Below, one piece after another: positions 45,222-53,531 of a stretch of DNA of 64,000 bases. Origin of the DNA: Seonamhaeicola sp. (lineage in GTDB: Bacteria > Bacteroidota > Bacteroidia > Flavobacteriales > Flavobacteriaceae); contig NZ_JANQJQ010000010.1 of assembly GCF_028281565.1 (NCBI RefSeq), forward strand, positions 93,470-157,469, read 5' to 3'. The position numbers and the translations under genes are program-made. The notes under the pieces are model-generated. The model made no database searches and was not told the DNA's origin. It saw only the letters and a list, made by a program, of their open reading frames with translations. Each line of letters opens with the position of its first letter. The first letter of the stretch is position 1.

Positions 45222-46913
45222 TTAAACAACCTCCACAAACAGGCCTTCTTCTGTTTTTTCAACTTTAGCCAGATTGTTTTTGGTAAGCTCTTTAATGGAT
45301 TTATCCCATTTTTTGTTTGATAAACCGGATTGTGTTTTTAAATCACCTAAAGGTAATTTTTCAGCTTTCTTTAAAGTGTCAAATACAGCTTTGGCCTCGT
45401 CAGTCAATGCAACTTGTTTTTTCTCCGGGCGCATTTGCGGGAAGAATAGCACTTCTTGAATAGACTGATTGTTTGTTAAAAACATAACTAATCTATCCAT
45501 ACCAATACCCATCCCAGATGTTGGAGGCATACCGTATTCCAAAGCTCTTAAAAAGTCCAAGTCTATAAACTCGGTAGCTTCGTCATCCCCTTTTTCAGCA
45601 AGCTTTAATTGGTGTTCAAAACGCTCACGTTGATCAATAGGGTCGTTCAATTCGGAATAAGCATTAGCTATTTCTTTGCCGCATACCATCAACTCAAAAC
45701 GCTCCGTTAATTCCGGGTTATCTCTGTGTTCTTTACACAACGGACTCATTTCTTTCGGGTAATCTGTAATGAATGTAGGCTGAATGTAATTACCCTCACA
45801 TTTTTCACCAAAGATCTCATCAATCAGTTTCCCTTTACCCATGGTGTCATCCACTTCAATACCCAGGTCTATAGCCGCCTTTCTGATCTCGTCTTCGGTT
45901 TTACCCGTAATATCAAACCCTGTGAAATGCTTAATGGAATCCGCCATAGTTACACGGGCGTAAGGTGCTTTAAAATCTACTTCATGTTCACCAAAAGTAG
46001 TTTTAGTTGTACCGTTAACAGCTATTGCACAATGCTCTAAAAGGCGCTCACAGAAATCCATCATCCAGTTATAGTCTTTGTACGACACATAAATTTCCAT
46101 TGCTGTAAACTCGGGATTATGGGTTCTGTCCATGCCTTCATTCCTGAAGTTTTTAGAAAACTCATAAACACCATCAAAACCACCAACAATGAGTCGTTTT
46201 AAATACAATTCGTTGGCGATTCGCATGTATAAAGGCACATCCAAAGCATTGTGATGTGTTATAAAAGGCCTTGCTGCGGCACCGCCGGGAATAGGTTGTA
46301 AAACAGGTGTTTCCACTTCAAAATAACCGGCATCGTTAAAAAACTCCCGCATGGCATTAAACAACTTGGTGCGCTTTACAAACACATCTTTTACATGCGG
46401 ATTCACAACCAAATCAGCATACCGTTGTCTGTAACGTTGTTCGGGATCTGTAAACGCGTCGTAAACTACACCGTCTTTTTCTTTCGGTAGCGGTAGTGGT
46501 TTTAAAGCCTTACTCAACAACGTGAAGTCTTTAACACGTACACTTTTTTCACCCACTTTAGTAGTGAAAAGTTCGCCTTCAATACCTACAAAATCACCAA
46601 AATCCAATAACTTTTTAAAAATATCGTTGTATTTGGTTTTGTCTTCACCAGGGCAAATTTCATCTCTGTTAAAATACACTTGTATTTTTCCTTCGGCATC
46701 CTGTAATTGTGCAAAACTGGCTTTCCCCTGTACCTTGATCATCATCAATCTACCGGCAATAACCACCTGTTTGCCTTCCTCAAAAGCGTCTTTAATTTGT
46801 TTTGAAGTATGGTCTACAGGATATAGATCTGCAGGATACGGATTAATACCTAATTCACGTAATTTTCCTAATTTCTCTCTTCTTACAAGCTCTTGCTCTG
46901 ATAATTGCGACAT
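45222..46913 (-). CDS. lysS: Lysyl-tRNA synthetase (class II)
   Basis: The 563-residue enzyme charges tRNA-Lys. It has an N-terminal OB-fold (~55-150), then class II motifs, motif 2 [20 protein letters not shown] and motif 3 [15 protein letters not shown]. About 60 residues after the catalytic domain ([17 protein letters not shown], ending GLFVEVV) form a C-terminal extension beyond E. coli LysS, resembling a small helical/winged domain. I believe this is common in flavobacteria. It has a -7 box 31 bp upstream. Confidence 0.96.
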   Translation of the reverse strand: MSQLSEQELVRREKLGKLRELGINPYPADLYPVDHTSKQIKDAFEEGKQVVIAGRLMMIKVQGKASFAQLQDAEGKIQVYFNRDEICPGEDKTKYNDIFKKLLDFGDFVGIEGELFTTKVGEKSVRVKDFTLLSKALKPLPLPKEKDGVVYDAFTDPEQRYRQRYADLVVNPHVKDVFVKRTKLFNAMREFFNDAGYFEVETPVLQPIPGGAAARPFITHHNALDVPLYMRIANELYLKRLIVGGFDGVYEFSKNFRNEGMDRTHNPEFTAMEIYVSYKDYNWMMDFCERLLEHCAIAVNGTTKTTFGEHEVDFKAPYARVTMADSIKHFTGFDITGKTEDEIRKAAIDLGIEVDDTMGKGKLIDEIFGEKCEGNYIQPTFITDYPKEMSPLCKEHRDNPELTERFELMVCGKEIANAYSELNDPIDQRERFEHQLKLAEKGDDEATEFIDLDFLRALEYGMPPTSGMGIGMDRLVMFLTNNQSIQEVLFFPQMRPEKKQVALTDEAKAVFDTLKKAEKLPLGDLKTQSGLSNKKWDKSIKELTKNNLAKVEKTEEGLFVEVV

Positions 46914-46943
46914 CTTAAATACTATATGTAAATTTTAAGTGCA

Positions 46944-46951
46944 CAAAGATA
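46944..46951 (-). promoter_or_regulatory. Probable -7 promoter box for lysS
   Basis: On the minus strand this reads TATCTTTG, a match to TAnnTTTG, 30 bp before the lysS start. Confidence 0.5.
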
Positions 46952-47077
46952 ATCATTTGATTTTCGATATGCGATTATTGATTTACGATTTTTTGTGGCG
47001 TAATGTTTAAGGAAAATGTAACAAAGTTTATGGAGTTACGTCAAACCAATACATCAATCAAGAAATAAAATATTTAT

Positions 47078-47236
47078 ATGAGTTTTTGGAGAGTTTTACT
47101 GTCTATTATATGCCCGCCTTTAGCTGTTCTGGATAAAGGCTGTGGCTCCATTTTTATTGTTTTCCTTTTATGGCTATGCGGTTGGGTTCCGGGCGTTATT
47201 GCTGCCCTGGTAATTCTCAATAATCCTAACAGATAA
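47078..47236 (+). CDS. YqaE/Pmp3 family membrane peptide
   Basis: The 52-residue protein (MSFWRVLLSIICPPLAVLDK at its start) is a two-helix member of the YqaE/Pmp3 family, identified by ICPPLAV followed by a second helix with WLCGWVPGVIAALVI. Such proteolipids affect membrane potential or stress tolerance in yeast and plants; the bacterial role is unclear. It starts 164 bp from lysS on the opposite strand. A -7 box for the next gene starts 5 bp after its stop. Confidence 0.9.
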   Translation: MSFWRVLLSIICPPLAVLDKGCGSIFIVFLLWLCGWVPGVIAALVILNNPNR

Positions 47237-47276
47237 AAGCGTATCTTTGGGGCTTGATTTTAAACCTTGAAGTACC

Positions 47277-48068
47277 GTGAAATTTTTCCGACTATTAGCC
47301 CTAATCACCCTTACTGTTTGTTTTACTAATTGTACCATAAAAGAACGCGTTGTTTTTAATGAAGACGGTAGCGGAAACTATTTGATGAGCTACGATATGG
47401 GGGAGTTTATGAAGCAAATGAAATCTCAAATGGGAGGAGGAGACAGTTCTGAGGAAAAGGAAGGAAAGGTGATGGATACCACTATTGTGTTTAAAGATAT
47501 CATGGAAACCTATAAAGATAGTGTTGCGGCCTTACCGGAAGATAAACGAATGGCGATGGAAGCCGTTAAAGATATGTACATGACAATGACCATGGATGAA
47601 GCTAAAAGCGCTTTTGATTTTGGGATTGGACTTGATTTTAAGTCTATTACGGAGTTAACAAATATTCAGGAGAAGATTGAAAAAGTCAGAAGCCTTAATG
47701 CACAAAACGACCAGGTGGATGCTATGAAGGGTTCGCCTTTAGGCAAGTTTATGGGAGAAGATAGCTATGACTGTAGTTACGAATATACTGAAAACGGGTT
47801 TTCAAGAAGCACCATACTTCCTGAAGATTGGAATACTGAGGCATTGAAATTTGATGAAAATGATGAAACCGATAAAGAGTTTATGACGTATTTTGAGAAT
47901 GCTTATTATGTTATCGAGTATACCTTTCCAAAAAAGATAAAGCGCTACTCCGTAGAAAACGCAAAGCTTTCAAATAATGATAAAACCATTATTTATAAAG
48001 TTAGCTGGCTGGATTTTCTTAAAGACCCAAAACTTTTGGATGTTAATCTGACGTTTACCGATGAATAA
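47277..48068 (+). CDS. Lipoprotein of unknown function, GTG start
   Basis: The 263-residue protein begins at a GTG codon; no in-frame ATG would keep the lipoprotein signal, whose lipobox is FTNC (C19). After it come short beta-strands (RVVFNEDGSGNYLMSYDM), a Met/Glu-rich helical section and a C-terminal beta region. It matches no family I recognise. A -7 box TATCTTTG lies at 47242-47249. The 3' end overlaps lipB by 8 bp, so both are translated from one mRNA. Confidence 0.75.
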   Translation: MKFFRLLALITLTVCFTNCTIKERVVFNEDGSGNYLMSYDMGEFMKQMKSQMGGGDSSEEKEGKVMDTTIVFKDIMETYKDSVAALPEDKRMAMEAVKDMYMTMTMDEAKSAFDFGIGLDFKSITELTNIQEKIEKVRSLNAQNDQVDAMKGSPLGKFMGEDSYDCSYEYTENGFSRSTILPEDWNTEALKFDENDETDKEFMTYFENAYYVIEYTFPKKIKRYSVENAKLSNNDKTIIYKVSWLDFLKDPKLLDVNLTFTDE

Positions 48069-48759
48069 AACAGTTGAGTTACAAGACTTAGGATTTAAAG
48101 ACTACAAAGACACCTGGGATTACCAGGAACAGTTGTTTAAAGGCATTGTAGATACCAAGGTTAAGAACCGGCGGGAAGATGCTGATCTGGACACCAATAA
48201 TTATTTTTTATTTGTAGAGCATCCGCATGTTTATACATTAGGTAAGAGTGGCGACTTGTCAAACCTGCTTTTAAACGAGGAGCAACTTACCGAAAAAGGC
48301 GCCACCTTTTATAAAATTAACAGGGGAGGAGATATCACCTATCATGGTCCCGGGCAAATAGTGGGATATCCCATTTTAGACCTGGAAAACTTTTTTACGG
48401 ATATTCATAAATACCTACGGTTATTGGAAGAAATGATCATTTTAACGTTGGCAGAATACGGCTTAAAAGCAGAACGTAGTGATGGAGAAACAGGGGTTTG
48501 GTTAGATGTGGGCACTCCGTTTGCACGTAAAATTTGTGCTATGGGTGTACGGGCCAGCCGTTGGGTAACCATGCATGGGTTTGCATTAAACGTTAATGCC
48601 GATTTAGGATATTTTGATAATATCATCCCTTGTGGTATACGTGGAAAAGCCGTTACTTCTTTGAACGTGGAGTTAGGTAAAAAAACGGTTGATGAAGCTG
48701 AGGTAAAAGAAAAACTTCTAAAGCATTTTTCTAATCTTTTTGAAGCGGAGTTTTTTTAA
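48061..48759 (+). CDS. lipB: Octanoyl-[acyl carrier protein]:protein transferase LipB
   Basis: The 232-residue transferase moves octanoyl from ACP to lipoyl domains of 2-oxoacid dehydrogenases. Motifs include NRGGDITYHGPGQIVGYP, catalytic K157 in ARKICAMGVR and nucleophile C191 in IIPCGIRGKAVTSL. Length is typical. The start overlaps the lipoprotein gene by 8 bp, which couples them, although the functions have no evident connection. No lipA gene is adjacent. Confidence 0.96.
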   Translation: MNKTVELQDLGFKDYKDTWDYQEQLFKGIVDTKVKNRREDADLDTNNYFLFVEHPHVYTLGKSGDLSNLLLNEEQLTEKGATFYKINRGGDITYHGPGQIVGYPILDLENFFTDIHKYLRLLEEMIILTLAEYGLKAERSDGETGVWLDVGTPFARKICAMGVRASRWVTMHGFALNVNADLGYFDNIIPCGIRGKAVTSLNVELGKKTVDEAEVKEKLLKHFSNLFEAEFF

Positions 48760-48781
48760 GTTTTTATAATCCCGGATACAT

Positions 48782-49594
48782 CTAATAGTCGGAATACCCG
48801 GTTGGGTATAGCAACATGATGTCAGCGTGGGAAACACTCTTTTTATACTTGTCCATAACTTTTAAAGCACTCCATTCAGGGGATGCAAAAAATGCCTTCC
48901 AAAGGGAGTCCCGTACCGTCATATTCGGGAATGTAGTCATATACATTAAGTTTGGCATTTTAGGGCCCGAAATGACATCAGCATAAAAAACTGCGTTAAA
49001 GTTGAGTCTCTTGAATAGTTTAATCTCGCCGCCTTCATTAAACATATGGACTTTTCGTTTGTAATAGGCTTCTGTTGGAGATTCATAACTTCGCAATTCA
49101 TAAACACGTTCAGATTTTTTACCTTCCACAGGGGTTGCCTTCATTTCAGGCATATCCGTAAATGCTCTTAAAAGGGTGGATTCAAACCTCTTATAAGGGC
49201 GCGCATTATGAAGCGCATTAATATAGTCGGTTCCTGCCTCAAGATAAATGGAGTCTTGCTCTAAGGCAGTTTCCAGGTTTAGAAAATCATCCATTGCTGA
49301 AAAAGGGGTCAGGATGTACGTTTTATGAATGGAATCCTTTTCGTTTAAACGGTTTTTAAAAACACCAACATTTTTAATATGCAATCTTTTTAAAGCCGGT
49401 AAATAAGCATCCCTTAGGTAAGTGTCCGTTTTTTGCTGTTGTGTCTCATTATTAAATGAATAGATCTTAAGTTGATAGTATTCCCGGTTTGAAACCGCTA
49501 CCTGATCTTCAGGCGTATTCTCAGTGTTTTCTTTTTTACATTGAATTAAACATAAAATAATCGCTGAGAAAAAAAGGAACTTAATTGCTTTCAT
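48782..49594 (-). CDS. NIPSNAP family lipoprotein
   Basis: The 270-residue protein has a lipobox LIQC (C19). It carries two NIPSNAP-type ferredoxin-like domains: the first ~35-150 beginning YYQLKIYSF, the second ~165-265 beginning VYELRSYESPTEAYYKRK. Family members of this type in Bacteroidetes are secreted and uncharacterised. It lies 20 bp behind a decayed DNA-repair gene on the same strand; that gene's promoter may still drive it. Confidence 0.88.
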   Translation of the reverse strand: MKAIKFLFFSAIILCLIQCKKENTENTPEDQVAVSNREYYQLKIYSFNNETQQQKTDTYLRDAYLPALKRLHIKNVGVFKNRLNEKDSIHKTYILTPFSAMDDFLNLETALEQDSIYLEAGTDYINALHNARPYKRFESTLLRAFTDMPEMKATPVEGKKSERVYELRSYESPTEAYYKRKVHMFNEGGEIKLFKRLNFNAVFYADVISGPKMPNLMYMTTFPNMTVRDSLWKAFFASPEWSALKVMDKYKKSVSHADIMLLYPTGYSDY

Positions 49595-49614
49595 TTTAAG
49601 AGTGATTGGTTTTA

Positions 49615-49868
49615 TTATTTATTGCGTTTATTCGCTTCAATTTCAATAAATTCCGGGAGGTAGTTAGGCGTACACCCTCTGGATACTTTTTTTTGTCCAT
49701 GATAAGAATAACCAGTTGTCGCGTATTGAATGCTGCGGTTGACCAAAGTTCTAAAGCCAGGACATGGTCCTTTTTTATGGCTTTGGCTATGTTTCGTAAG
49801 TCACCAAGTTTAGTGTCCTCAGAATGTATCTGAGTATATATGTGCCGCGCTTTTGGTGAAAGATCCAT
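49615..49868 (-). pseudogene. Internally deleted DNA alkylation repair gene remnant
   Basis: The first 60 codons (MDLSPKARHIYTQIHSEDTK and on to LVILIMDKK) look like the N-terminus of a HEAT-repeat DNA alkylation repair enzyme, whose members have about 220-240 residues. From the poly-A run at 49687-49694 the original frame reads nonsense. Another frame from the same point gives GCTPNYLPEFIEIEANKRNK followed by TAA at 49615-49617, which looks like the family's C-terminus. The middle ~150 codons are missing and the ends are out of frame. No function is expected. Confidence 0.75.
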
Positions 49869-49966
49869 TTTTTAAAGATATTAAAAAAGGATTAAAATGG
49901 TAGCTACGGTACTCAGCTGCTGTTTAACCAATTTGACTAATTTCTGAAGCCAAATTGAATTAGTAA

Positions 49967-50749
49967 TTAATACTTCTCCGGGATAAACGTTTGATAATCC
50001 ATGGGTGGACGTACATAGGCCTCTTTATCCGGCAGTTGGGGAAGGTCAACAGGCTCTAGGATCATTTTTTCATGCGGGATCTTACTCAACACATGGCTAA
50101 TGCAATTTAAGCGTGCCCGTTTTTTATTATCGGAGTTCACTACATACCAGGGGACTTGTTTGGTGTCGGTATGTGCAAACATTTCATCCTTAGCTTTTGA
50201 GTATTCCAACCATTTTGAACGCGATTCTAAATCCATAGGGCTGAATTTCCAACGTTTTAGGGGGTTATTGATCCTGTTTTTAAAACGTTTTTCCTGTTCT
50301 TCATCGCTTACGGAGAACCAATATTTGAGCAGAATAATGCCGGATCGTACCAACATGCGCTCAAACTCAGGGCAGGAGCGTAAAAACTCTTCATATTCTT
50401 CCTGGGTACAAAAGCCCATAACTTTTTCTACACCGGCTCTGTTATACCAGCTTCGGTCAAACAAAACGATCTGTCCGGCATGAGGTAAATGCTCCACATA
50501 GCGCTGAAAATACCATTGTGTTTTTTCTTTTTCTGTCGGTACGCCCAAAGCAACCACTTTACATACGCGCGGGTTTAGAGGTTCCATAAATCGTTTTATG
50601 GTACCTCCTTTGCCGGAAGCATCCCTGCCTTCAAAAATGATAACTACTTTTAATCCGTGATTTTTAACCCATTCCTGCAAATAAACCAGTTCTGTGTGAA
50701 GTTCTTTTAAGGTTGTTTCGTAATCTTTGGTGGAGATGGTTTTTGACAT
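49967..50749 (-). CDS. ppk2: Polyphosphate kinase 2 family protein
   Basis: The 260-residue PPK2 class I-type kinase uses polyphosphate to phosphorylate nucleoside diphosphates (or the reverse). The Walker A motif is FEGRDASGKGGTIKRF (~40-55). The family-typical FDRSWYNRAGVE holds the Walker B Asp. The C-terminal segment KQVPWYVVNSDNKKRARLN is also characteristic. Length fits single-domain members. It is monocistronic, and no ppk1 gene is near. Confidence 0.94.
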   Translation of the reverse strand: MSKTISTKDYETTLKELHTELVYLQEWVKNHGLKVVIIFEGRDASGKGGTIKRFMEPLNPRVCKVVALGVPTEKEKTQWYFQRYVEHLPHAGQIVLFDRSWYNRAGVEKVMGFCTQEEYEEFLRSCPEFERMLVRSGIILLKYWFSVSDEEQEKRFKNRINNPLKRWKFSPMDLESRSKWLEYSKAKDEMFAHTDTKQVPWYVVNSDNKKRARLNCISHVLSKIPHEKMILEPVDLPQLPDKEAYVRPPMDYQTFIPEKY

Positions 50750-50931
50750 ATGCTATTGAAAATTTGCTGTTGTACTCAAATTTAAAAATTTAATTAGACT
50801 TTTTAGATGCTTTTATTGCTAATGGAAAATAGTTGGCAACAATTTACTTGATATAAACTTGACAAATAAGGTTTTCTGTTTGGGCATATTGTTTTGGTAC
50901 TTATTTTTGACGTTACACTAAACTTTAAGCT

Positions 50932-52161
50932 ATGTTAAGAATTATAACTATTTTATTCTGTCTTTCATTTTTAGGCTCTTTTTCACAAGATTGGACCGGT
51001 ATTCCGGTGCCCCCAGATGCGGGAACAGGTAAAGAATGGCAATTACAACAGGATGTTTCAGATGATTTTAATTATGCTGCTCCTGCGGCTAGTAAAGGGA
51101 GCACATTTTTGACAAAATGGGATGATTGGTACCACAATGCCTGGTCCGGACCGGGGTTGACAACCTGGGCCAGGGACCATTCGTTGGTTGAAGGAGGCGA
51201 ATTAAAACTCATAGCCTCCAGGTACTTGACAAATAGAGTGCATGCCGGCGTAATACACTCTAATAACACAGTGGTATACCCTGTATATGTAGAGATACGA
51301 GCCAAAATAATGAACTCCGTGCTGGCTAATGGCGGTTGGATGTTAAGTCCGGATGATACTCAGGAAATTGATTTTATGGAAGGTTACGGAGCAACCTGGT
51401 CAGGAAGTCAAAGCTCGGACCAATCCTGGTATGCGCAACGTATGCATATGAGTCATCATGTTTTTATCAGAACACCTTTTGCTGATTGGCAACCCAGCGA
51501 ATTTAGTAACACCAATGGTAATCCGTCTGTGCATCCAACCTGGATAACAAGAAATGACGGGGCGGGAAATATTAACTGGAAAGACGATTACCACCGCTAT
51601 GGTGTGTATTGGGAAGACCCTACCCATTTATACTATTACATTGATGGTGTTTTGGTTACTCAAAGAGAAGGGATGGAGCAAATAGACCCGTTGTATCATA
51701 CTAATGCTGTTAACCCGGGCGATACTAACAACGATACCAGAACAGGTTTAAATAAGCCTATGGATATCCTTTTTAGTGTTGAAGATCAAGATTGGAGGTC
51801 TGATATGACACCGCCTTTAACACCAACAGATACCGAATTGGCAAATGCAGATGATCATACGCTTAGAGTTGACTGGATCAGGGTTTATAAACCTGTTGCT
51901 ACAGCATCTGTTGATGAATGGTTTACCAATAATTTAAAAGTGTATCCTAATCCGATTAAGGACTACATAAAATTACAGGCAGACGTGTCATTAAACAAAA
52001 TTAAAATTTATAGTATTGACGGAACTGAAGTTTTTAAAAAGGAGGATATAAACATGTCGTCTGATAGTTTATCAATCAACACCTTGAGTGCCGGTTTATA
52101 TATTTTAAAAGTGGAAAGTGCCAATGGAAAATGGGCTTACAAGAAAATAGTGAAAAATTAA
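50932..52161 (+). CDS. GH16 family endoglycosidase, probable beta-agarase, T9SS-secreted
   Basis: The 409-residue protein has a signal peptide (~1-19, cleaved at SFSQ), a GH16 jelly-roll (~20-300) and a C-terminal type A T9SS sorting domain (~330-409, KVYPNPIKDYIKL, YIL..VESANGK..YKKIVKN). The catalytic strand is QEIDFMEGYG with E145 (nucleophile), D147 and E150 (acid/base). The opening DWTGIPVPPDAG is typical of agarases, so agarose or porphyran is the likely substrate. It is not part of a polysaccharide-utilisation locus here. Confidence 0.85.
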   Translation: MLRIITILFCLSFLGSFSQDWTGIPVPPDAGTGKEWQLQQDVSDDFNYAAPAASKGSTFLTKWDDWYHNAWSGPGLTTWARDHSLVEGGELKLIASRYLTNRVHAGVIHSNNTVVYPVYVEIRAKIMNSVLANGGWMLSPDDTQEIDFMEGYGATWSGSQSSDQSWYAQRMHMSHHVFIRTPFADWQPSEFSNTNGNPSVHPTWITRNDGAGNINWKDDYHRYGVYWEDPTHLYYYIDGVLVTQREGMEQIDPLYHTNAVNPGDTNNDTRTGLNKPMDILFSVEDQDWRSDMTPPLTPTDTELANADDHTLRVDWIRVYKPVATASVDEWFTNNLKVYPNPIKDYIKLQADVSLNKIKIYSIDGTEVFKKEDINMSSDSLSINTLSAGLYILKVESANGKWAYKKIVKN

Positions 52162-52176
52162 TAGTTATGTTTATAT

Positions 52177-52207
52177 AAAAAAAGAGCGGTATTACCGCTC
52201 TTTTTTT
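52177..52207. terminator. Bidirectional terminator (GH16 / nucleoid protein)
   Basis: A 14-bp stem, aaaaaaagagcggt (52177-52190) with accgctcttttttt (52194-52207), has a 3-nt loop. It ends on the first base of the convergent gene's stop codon. Confidence 0.88.
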
Positions 52208-53256
52208 TAGTTTTCAGCATTAAAAAAGACTTTGTAGTAGTGCATTTTCTTCTCCTCGTCATAACCGCGCTCCAAATATTCAATGGAAGCATCCGGAGCA
52301 TCAATATCCAGCTTAATTTGAATGTTGGTGTCTAATTTAATGTCGGTTTTGATCTTTTTCTTTTCTTTGTTTACAACACGTTCGGCCACATCAAATTGAT
52401 TTCTAATGACAATACTTTGTTCGCCTTCAAAACTTTTTTTGTAGTCTTCAAATTGGGTTTTGTACTTGTCTTCTTCAAAAAGCTCGTCTTTGAACCGTTC
52501 AACATTAATCACCTCGTTTTCTTTAAAAAAATCGATGGTTTTGGCCAAAAATGTATTTTGTTCCTGGATGCCGTAACTGGTTTTTAAGATGTCTGTTGAA
52601 AAATCTTTACAAAGTTCTATATAGTGTTGCGTATGGCTATTGGCATCATCGGCATATTTGATATTTAAGAACTGATTGATCCAATATTGTGCATCGTAAT
52701 TATTGTTATCTACACTGAAAATAATATGGCCTTCCGTATCGGTTTGGTTTAAAATCAAACAACCTTTATCTACTTTTTTAGAGTTGATCCCTTTTTGAAC
52801 CAACACGTCATAACTGTTATTCTCTAAATAGGTTTGAAAGAAGTTAACTTTGTTTTCAATCTTAAATATCCCTAATGCATTAGTAGTAATATCGTTAAAT
52901 TCAATCCCTTCAAATAATACAACTAATACATCGCCGGTTTTAATATTGGCTGAGGTAGATTGTTCATATAAATGCATAACGATATGTTTTGAAACTTCAA
53001 TAAAAGCCTCATCGTCATTAAAAATTTGGGAACTGTAATTGTTGATTTCGTTCAGACTGATGTTAGCATGATGGTTAAACCTGTAGCTTTGTACAACACT
53101 GCCAAAAGGCCTTAACAAAAAAGGTAACATCAGATCATAACTGGCTTCGTCAAAGTTGACGATTTTTTCAGAAAATGCATTTTTTGTATCGTTGAATTTG
53201 TTACCGACTTTGTGGATAATGCATTTTGAAATGGAGGCGTTCTTACGTGAGATCAT
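52207..53256 (-). CDS. Nucleoid-associated protein, NdpA/YejK family
   Basis: The 349-residue cytoplasmic protein aligns by eye with the 37-kD nucleoid-associated family: N-terminal ISKCIIHKVGNKFND, central IHLYEQ-like and GDVLVVLFEGI segments, and C-terminal YLERGYDEEKKMHYYKVFF. E. coli YejK binds DNA. The role is poorly defined. It is transcribed from its own region towards a shared terminator. Confidence 0.85.
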   Translation of the reverse strand: MISRKNASISKCIIHKVGNKFNDTKNAFSEKIVNFDEASYDLMLPFLLRPFGSVVQSYRFNHHANISLNEINNYSSQIFNDDEAFIEVSKHIVMHLYEQSTSANIKTGDVLVVLFEGIEFNDITTNALGIFKIENKVNFFQTYLENNSYDVLVQKGINSKKVDKGCLILNQTDTEGHIIFSVDNNNYDAQYWINQFLNIKYADDANSHTQHYIELCKDFSTDILKTSYGIQEQNTFLAKTIDFFKENEVINVERFKDELFEEDKYKTQFEDYKKSFEGEQSIVIRNQFDVAERVVNKEKKKIKTDIKLDTNIQIKLDIDAPDASIEYLERGYDEEKKMHYYKVFFNAEN

Positions 53257-53306
53257 AGTCTAATTTTTATCACTGCAATAGTACTAATTTAGAAAGAGAA
53301 ACCCAT

Positions 53307-53338
53307 AAAAAAAGCGCCAAAGCATAAAACTTTGACGC
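53307..53338 (-). terminator. Terminator of the large lipoprotein gene
   Basis: gcgccaaag (53314-53322) pairs with ctttgacgc (53330-53338) with one mismatch. On the minus strand it is followed by a T-run. The intergenic DNA between 53339 and 53531 shows nothing further that I can support. Confidence 0.75.
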
Positions 53339-53531
53339 CTAAGATCTGAGGACTTCGGGTAATAGCAATTATACCCTTATATTGTTTTTTAAGATGAATA
53401 CATTGAAAAAAGGCTTAAAACCTGGAGCACGCATTGTAAATATCTGATTAATAGCTGGCTTAAAGATAAAGATTAGTTTTTTAACAGCAAACAATTTCAC
53501 ACAATTTGAAGTATTTCAACCTATAAACCGT

